This document shows, one piece after another, positions 61,340 to 64,000 of a stretch of 64,000 nucleotides of DNA. This DNA comes from Thauera aromatica_A. GTDB lineage: Bacteria; Pseudomonadota; Gammaproteobacteria; Burkholderiales; Rhodocyclaceae. A program made the translations under genes and the position numbers. Location: NCBI RefSeq assembly GCF_023093595.1, contig NZ_JALLIK010000101.1:1-64000 (forward strand), in the 5' to 3' direction. Below the pieces are notes generated by a model. The model was not told the origin of the DNA. It made no database searches and worked only from the letters and a program-made list of their open reading frames with translations. The first letter of the stretch is position 1; every line of letters begins with the position of its first letter.

Positions 61340-61821
61340 GGCCCGGGGGCGCTGCCGCGCACCTGCAGGTGGCGTGCGAGGCCGATGCCGCCGGCGCGCA
61401 TCAAGGCGTCGTGGTTCCAGCACAGCAGCGGCTTCGCCACTGTGGCGAGCACATTCATCCAGCGTCGCGTGGTGCGGATCTGCCAGTCGTAGCGTACGGC
61501 GACGAGGCTGCCGCGGCGCTCGAGGCGGAAGCGGCCGCTGCCCTCAAGCTCGCCCTCGACCCGGCCTTCGAGCAGGTGCAGCGGCTCGACCCGGGTCACC
61601 TGCGCAACGAAACTGAGCCGGTAGGGCAGCACGCTGCGGCAGAGGTAGTGCCGGCGGGCGCCGACGCCATCGGCAGCGCCGTGCCCGAGGGTGCGCACCT
61701 GTTCGATGCCGGGCCACCAGCGCGGCCAGCTCTCGGCATCGAACACCGCCTCCCACACCGCCTCGAGCGGTGCCTCGAATTCCCAGAACGTGGTGAGCCG
61801 GTAGTGTTCGGCGGTGCGCAT
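61336..61821 (-). CDS. SRPBCC (START-like) superfamily protein
   Basis: A 161-residue soluble protein with the SRPBCC/polyketide-cyclase pattern: an N-terminal FWEFEAPLEAVWEAVFDAES strand-helix pair, PRWWPGIEQV (the WPxW element), a beta-sheet core and a long C-terminal helix. These proteins bind hydrophobic ligands. The start at 61821 (MRTAEHYRL) is used; an upstream in-frame ATG at 61848 is possible. It is coupled to the small membrane protein gene and lies 34 bases downstream of the LolA-like gene. Specific function unknown. Confidence 0.72.
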   Translation of the reverse strand: MRTAEHYRLTTFWEFEAPLEAVWEAVFDAESWPRWWPGIEQVRTLGHGAADGVGARRHYLCRSVLPYRLSFVAQVTRVEPLHLLEGRVEGELEGSGRFRLERRGSLVAVRYDWQIRTTRRWMNVLATVAKPLLCWNHDALMRAGGIGLARHLQVRGSAPGP

Positions 61822-61855
61822 GCGGGTCTCGCAGGAGTGGGTCTGCACTCGAAGG

Positions 61856-62440
61856 TCAGGGGGTGAACAAGCGCTCGGGAAAAACGACTCCGGTTTCGAC
61901 TTCGCTCAGGACGACGGTCTCGATCGGGCTGCCGTCGGCGGCGAAGCTCTCCACCCGCAGCGGAAAGTGCGTGGCGTGCGCGAACCAGACCCGGTAGCGA
62001 TACACGTCACCGACGTGAGCGCCCGCTTCGCCTGCGATTTCCATCCCGATCGCGGCGTGGCCGTCGACCTCGGTCGCGCCAAGCGGCGTGGCGTGGCCCT
62101 GCGCACGCAGCCGCTGCAGGTTGTCGAGCAGGGCGCCGACGTGTGAGCGGTCGATGCGATGACCGCGGCGGTCGCGCACCAGACGGTTGTCGGGCGCCAG
62201 CGACAACGACAGCACGCGCTCCGTACCGAAGGGCCACAGCCGCACCCGGCGTGTATCCGGATCGTAGATCAGCACCGCCCCCCGGTTCGGGTTCAGCATC
62301 TCGATGCGCACCCACCCCGGCTTGCGGTAGAAGTAACGCATCAGCCGGCGTTCGCCGTCGGCGGCGACCGCGCGCACCGTCGCCCGATAGTTGTCGAGAG
62401 CGCGGAACGCGGTTTCGACTTCGGTCAGGAGGTCGCCCAT
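61856..62440 (-). CDS. LolA-fold protein of unknown function without signal peptide
   Basis: A 194-residue protein from the start at 62440. Its strand pattern, with TEVETAFRALDNYRATVRAV, MRYFYRKPGWVRIEMLNPNR and AVLIYDPDTRRVRLWPFG, resembles LolA/LolB-like or DUF1571-like outer membrane lipoprotein-sorting folds, and the C-terminal part ends in LSEVETGVVFPERLF. Unlike those, there is no signal peptide or lipobox. The in-frame sequence upstream of 62440 is cysteine-rich and open but has no ATG. The function is unknown; it is upstream of the SRPBCC gene and divergent from mccB. Confidence 0.6.
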   Translation of the reverse strand: MGDLLTEVETAFRALDNYRATVRAVAADGERRLMRYFYRKPGWVRIEMLNPNRGAVLIYDPDTRRVRLWPFGTERVLSLSLAPDNRLVRDRRGHRIDRSHVGALLDNLQRLRAQGHATPLGATEVDGHAAIGMEIAGEAGAHVGDVYRYRVWFAHATHFPLRVESFAADGSPIETVVLSEVETGVVFPERLFTP

Positions 62441-62689
62441 CCCGTGTTCCCGTTGGCTGTTGATCAAATACCATTCGTCGACCCCGTGGCCGAAAAATGG
62501 TTGCTCCCTGCAGAGTTTGCCGCACGGGCACGGTCCCTGTGGTCCGCACTCCCGGCACTTGCCCGCGCGGCGAGGCTGGCGCAAGGTCGACCACGGCTTG
62601 CGACTGCGAGCATGATGAACCCACCCTTCATGCGCCCCCCGCCGCTGTCCGGCGGGTGCATCGAGGGCGTACCCGACGAGGACATCCCC
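62441..62689. other. 249-base divergent gap between LolA-like gene and mccB
   Basis: No gene is supported. On the minus strand the frame of the LolA-like gene stays open and would encode a short Cys/Pro-rich stretch (with CRECG and CPCGKLC) but starts only at TTG codons at 62584 or 62467. Several GTGCCGG/GTGCGG-like words cluster at 62520-62560. The last bases hold the GAGGA ribosome binding site of mccB (62678-62682). Confidence 0.5.
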
Positions 62690-64000
62690 ATGAGCGTGAT
62701 CGAATCCGGCATCGATATCCGCAGCCCGCTCTTCCAGGCCAACGCCGCGGCGATGCGTGCGCTGGTGGAGGATCTGCGCGCGAAGGTGGCGGCAGTCGGC
62801 CGCGGCGGAGACGAAGCCGCGCGCGCGCGCCACACCGCGCGCGGCAAGCTGCTCGCGCGCGAGCGCATCGCCCGCCTGCTCGACCCGGGCACGCCCTTCC
62901 TCGAGATCGGCCAGCTTGCCGCGCTCGGCCTGTACGACGACGAAGCCCCTTGCGCGGGGCTCGTTGCCGGCATCGGTCGGGTCGAAGGCACCGAATGCAT
63001 GATTGTCGCCAACGATGCCACGGTGAAGGGCGGCACCTATTACCCGCTGACGGTCAAGAAGCATCTGCGCGCGCAGGAGATCGCGGCGCAGAACCGGCTG
63101 CCCTGCCTCTACCTGGTCGACTCGGGCGGCGCCTTCCTCCCCCGCCAGGACGAAGTCTTCCCCGACCGTGAGCACTTCGGCCGCATCTTCTACAACCAGG
63201 CCAACCTGTCCGCCCAGGGCATCCCCCAGATCGCGGTGGTGATGGGCTCGTGCACCGCCGGCGGCGCCTACGTGCCGGCGATGGCGGACGAAGCCGTGAT
63301 CGTGCGCGACCAGGGCACGATCTTCATCGGCGGCCCGCCGCTGGTGAAGGCGGCCACCGGCGAGGTGGTGAGCGCCGAGGAACTCGGCGGCTGCGACGTC
63401 CATACCCGGATCTCGGGGGTGGCCGACCACCTCGCCGACGATGATGCCCATGCGCTCCATCTCGCCCGCCGCATCGTCGCCAACCTCAACCGGGTGAAGA
63501 CGGTGGGCCTCGCCCTCGGCGACGGCGAGGCGCCGTGCTACGACCCCGAGGAACTCTACGGCATCGTCCCCACCGACCTGCGCAAGCCTTTCGACGTGCG
63601 CGAACTCCTCGCCCGCGTGGTCGACGGCTCGCGCTTCGACGAATTCAAGGCGCGCTACGGCACTACCCTGGTGTGCGGCTTCGCCCACCTCCACGGCTAT
63701 CCGTTGGGAATCGTCGCCAACAACGGCATCCTGTTCGGCGAGTCGGCACAGAAAGGCGCGCATTTCATCGAACTGTGCGGCCAGCGCGGCATCCCCTTGC
63801 TGTTCGTGCAGAACGTCACCGGCTTCATGGTCGGGCGCCGCTACGAGAACGCCGGTATCGCCAGGGAGGGGGCCAAGCTGGTCACCGCGGTGGCGACGGT
63901 GCAGGTGCCCAAGCTCACCGTGATCGTCGGCGGCAGTTTCGGTGCCGGCAACTACGGCATGTGCGGGCGCGCCTACGCCCCGCGCTTCCTGTGGATGTGG
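62690..64000 (+). CDS. mccB: methylcrotonyl-CoA carboxylase, carboxyltransferase (beta) subunit, 3' end cut by window
   Basis: The first 437 residues of the MccB/LiuB subunit, open to the window edge. It carboxylates 3-methylcrotonyl-CoA in leucine degradation with a biotin-bound carboxyl from the alpha subunit. Visible motifs are the N-terminal IESGIDIRSPLFQANAAAM, TVKGGTYYPLTVKKHLRAQE, the first oxyanion region LVDSGGAFLP, VMGSCTAGGAYVPAMADEA and the second domain NNGILFGESAQKGAHF and VGGSFGAGNYGMCGR. GAGGA lies 7 bases before the ATG. Alternative in-frame ATGs at 62612, 62615 and 62630 lack support. It continues the ivd-thiolase group after the opposite-strand insertion. Confidence 0.93.
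   Translation, partial: MSVIESGIDIRSPLFQANAAAMRALVEDLRAKVAAVGRGGDEAARARHTARGKLLARERIARLLDPGTPFLEIGQLAALGLYDDEAPCAGLVAGIGRVEGTECMIVANDATVKGGTYYPLTVKKHLRAQEIAAQNRLPCLYLVDSGGAFLPRQDEVFPDREHFGRIFYNQANLSAQGIPQIAVVMGSCTAGGAYVPAMADEAVIVRDQGTIFIGGPPLVKAATGEVVSAEELGGCDVHTRISGVADHLADDDAHALHLARRIVANLNRVKTVGLALGDGEAPCYDPEELYGIVPTDLRKPFDVRELLARVVDGSRFDEFKARYGTTLVCGFAHLHGYPLGIVANNGILFGESAQKGAHFIELCGQRGIPLLFVQNVTGFMVGRRYENAGIAREGAKLVTAVATVQVPKLTVIVGGSFGAGNYGMCGRAYAPRFLWMW

Overview
The window is a 64 kb, very GC-rich, gene-dense piece of bacterial chromosome. Gene content and order suggest a betaproteobacterium of the Rhodocyclales (Thauera, Azoarcus or Aromatoleum type). Indicators are the rpoN-hpf-ptsN-hprK block, argS followed by a SPOR protein and dsbA, a class I PHA synthase, a giant DUF3683-type FAD/Fe-S dehydrogenase, the ubiT/ubiV/ubiU genes for oxygen-independent ubiquinone synthesis and a TAXI-type TRAP transporter. 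This placement is inference from content, not a database match. I saw no rRNA, tRNA, CRISPR array, insertion sequence or prophage.

Layout. 1-10.9 kb: end of an acetoacetyl-CoA synthetase, a Bcr/CflA drug exporter, a DUF1840 protein and hpt, then two large membrane c-di-GMP proteins (a PAS-GGDEF-EAL-receiver protein and a three-PAS diguanylate cyclase), then xth divergent from pyrE and a secreted coiled-coil protein. 10.9-22.1 kb: a sirtuin, the 1293-residue FAD/Fe-S oxidoreductase, a YqaA membrane protein, a PsiF protein behind a clear promoter-operator, ttcA, a pteridine reductase, a MidA-type methyltransferase and a chemoreceptor. 22.4-31.1 kb: hydrolase/GST pair, then slt, an NDUFA9-like reductase, a GST and cca on one strand, then fau and ilvA. 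31.2-36.9 kb: recA, recX, lptB, rpoN, hpf, ptsN and hprK read in one direction from a LexA-box promoter or internal promoters. 37-42 kb: pncC, pgpA, thiL and the ubiU-ubiV-ubiT genes behind a perfect FNR/ANR box. 42-47.4 kb: a sodium:solute symporter, a single-chain arginase-ornithine aminotransferase fusion and ubiB. 47.5-55.1 kb: argS, SPOR protein, dsbA, the TAXI TRAP pair and a solitary PIN protein. 55.2-64 kb: phaC with a metallo-beta-lactamase-fold hydrolase, then leucine/isovalerate catabolism genes (ivd, thiolase, mccB cut by the window edge) interrupted by three opposite-strand genes.

How it fits together. The anaerobic ubiquinone genes with their FNR box and ubiB point to a facultative anaerobe that keeps ubiquinone under anoxia. 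Acetoacetyl-CoA synthetase, thiolase, ivd/mccB and phaC meet at the acetoacetyl-CoA/acetyl-CoA node, joining leucine breakdown to carbon storage. The arginase-aminotransferase fusion with a downstream symporter looks like a compact arginine-to-glutamate-semialdehyde unit, and is the most unusual protein in the window. Most coding strands also carry long open antisense frames, a by-product of the high GC at third positions.
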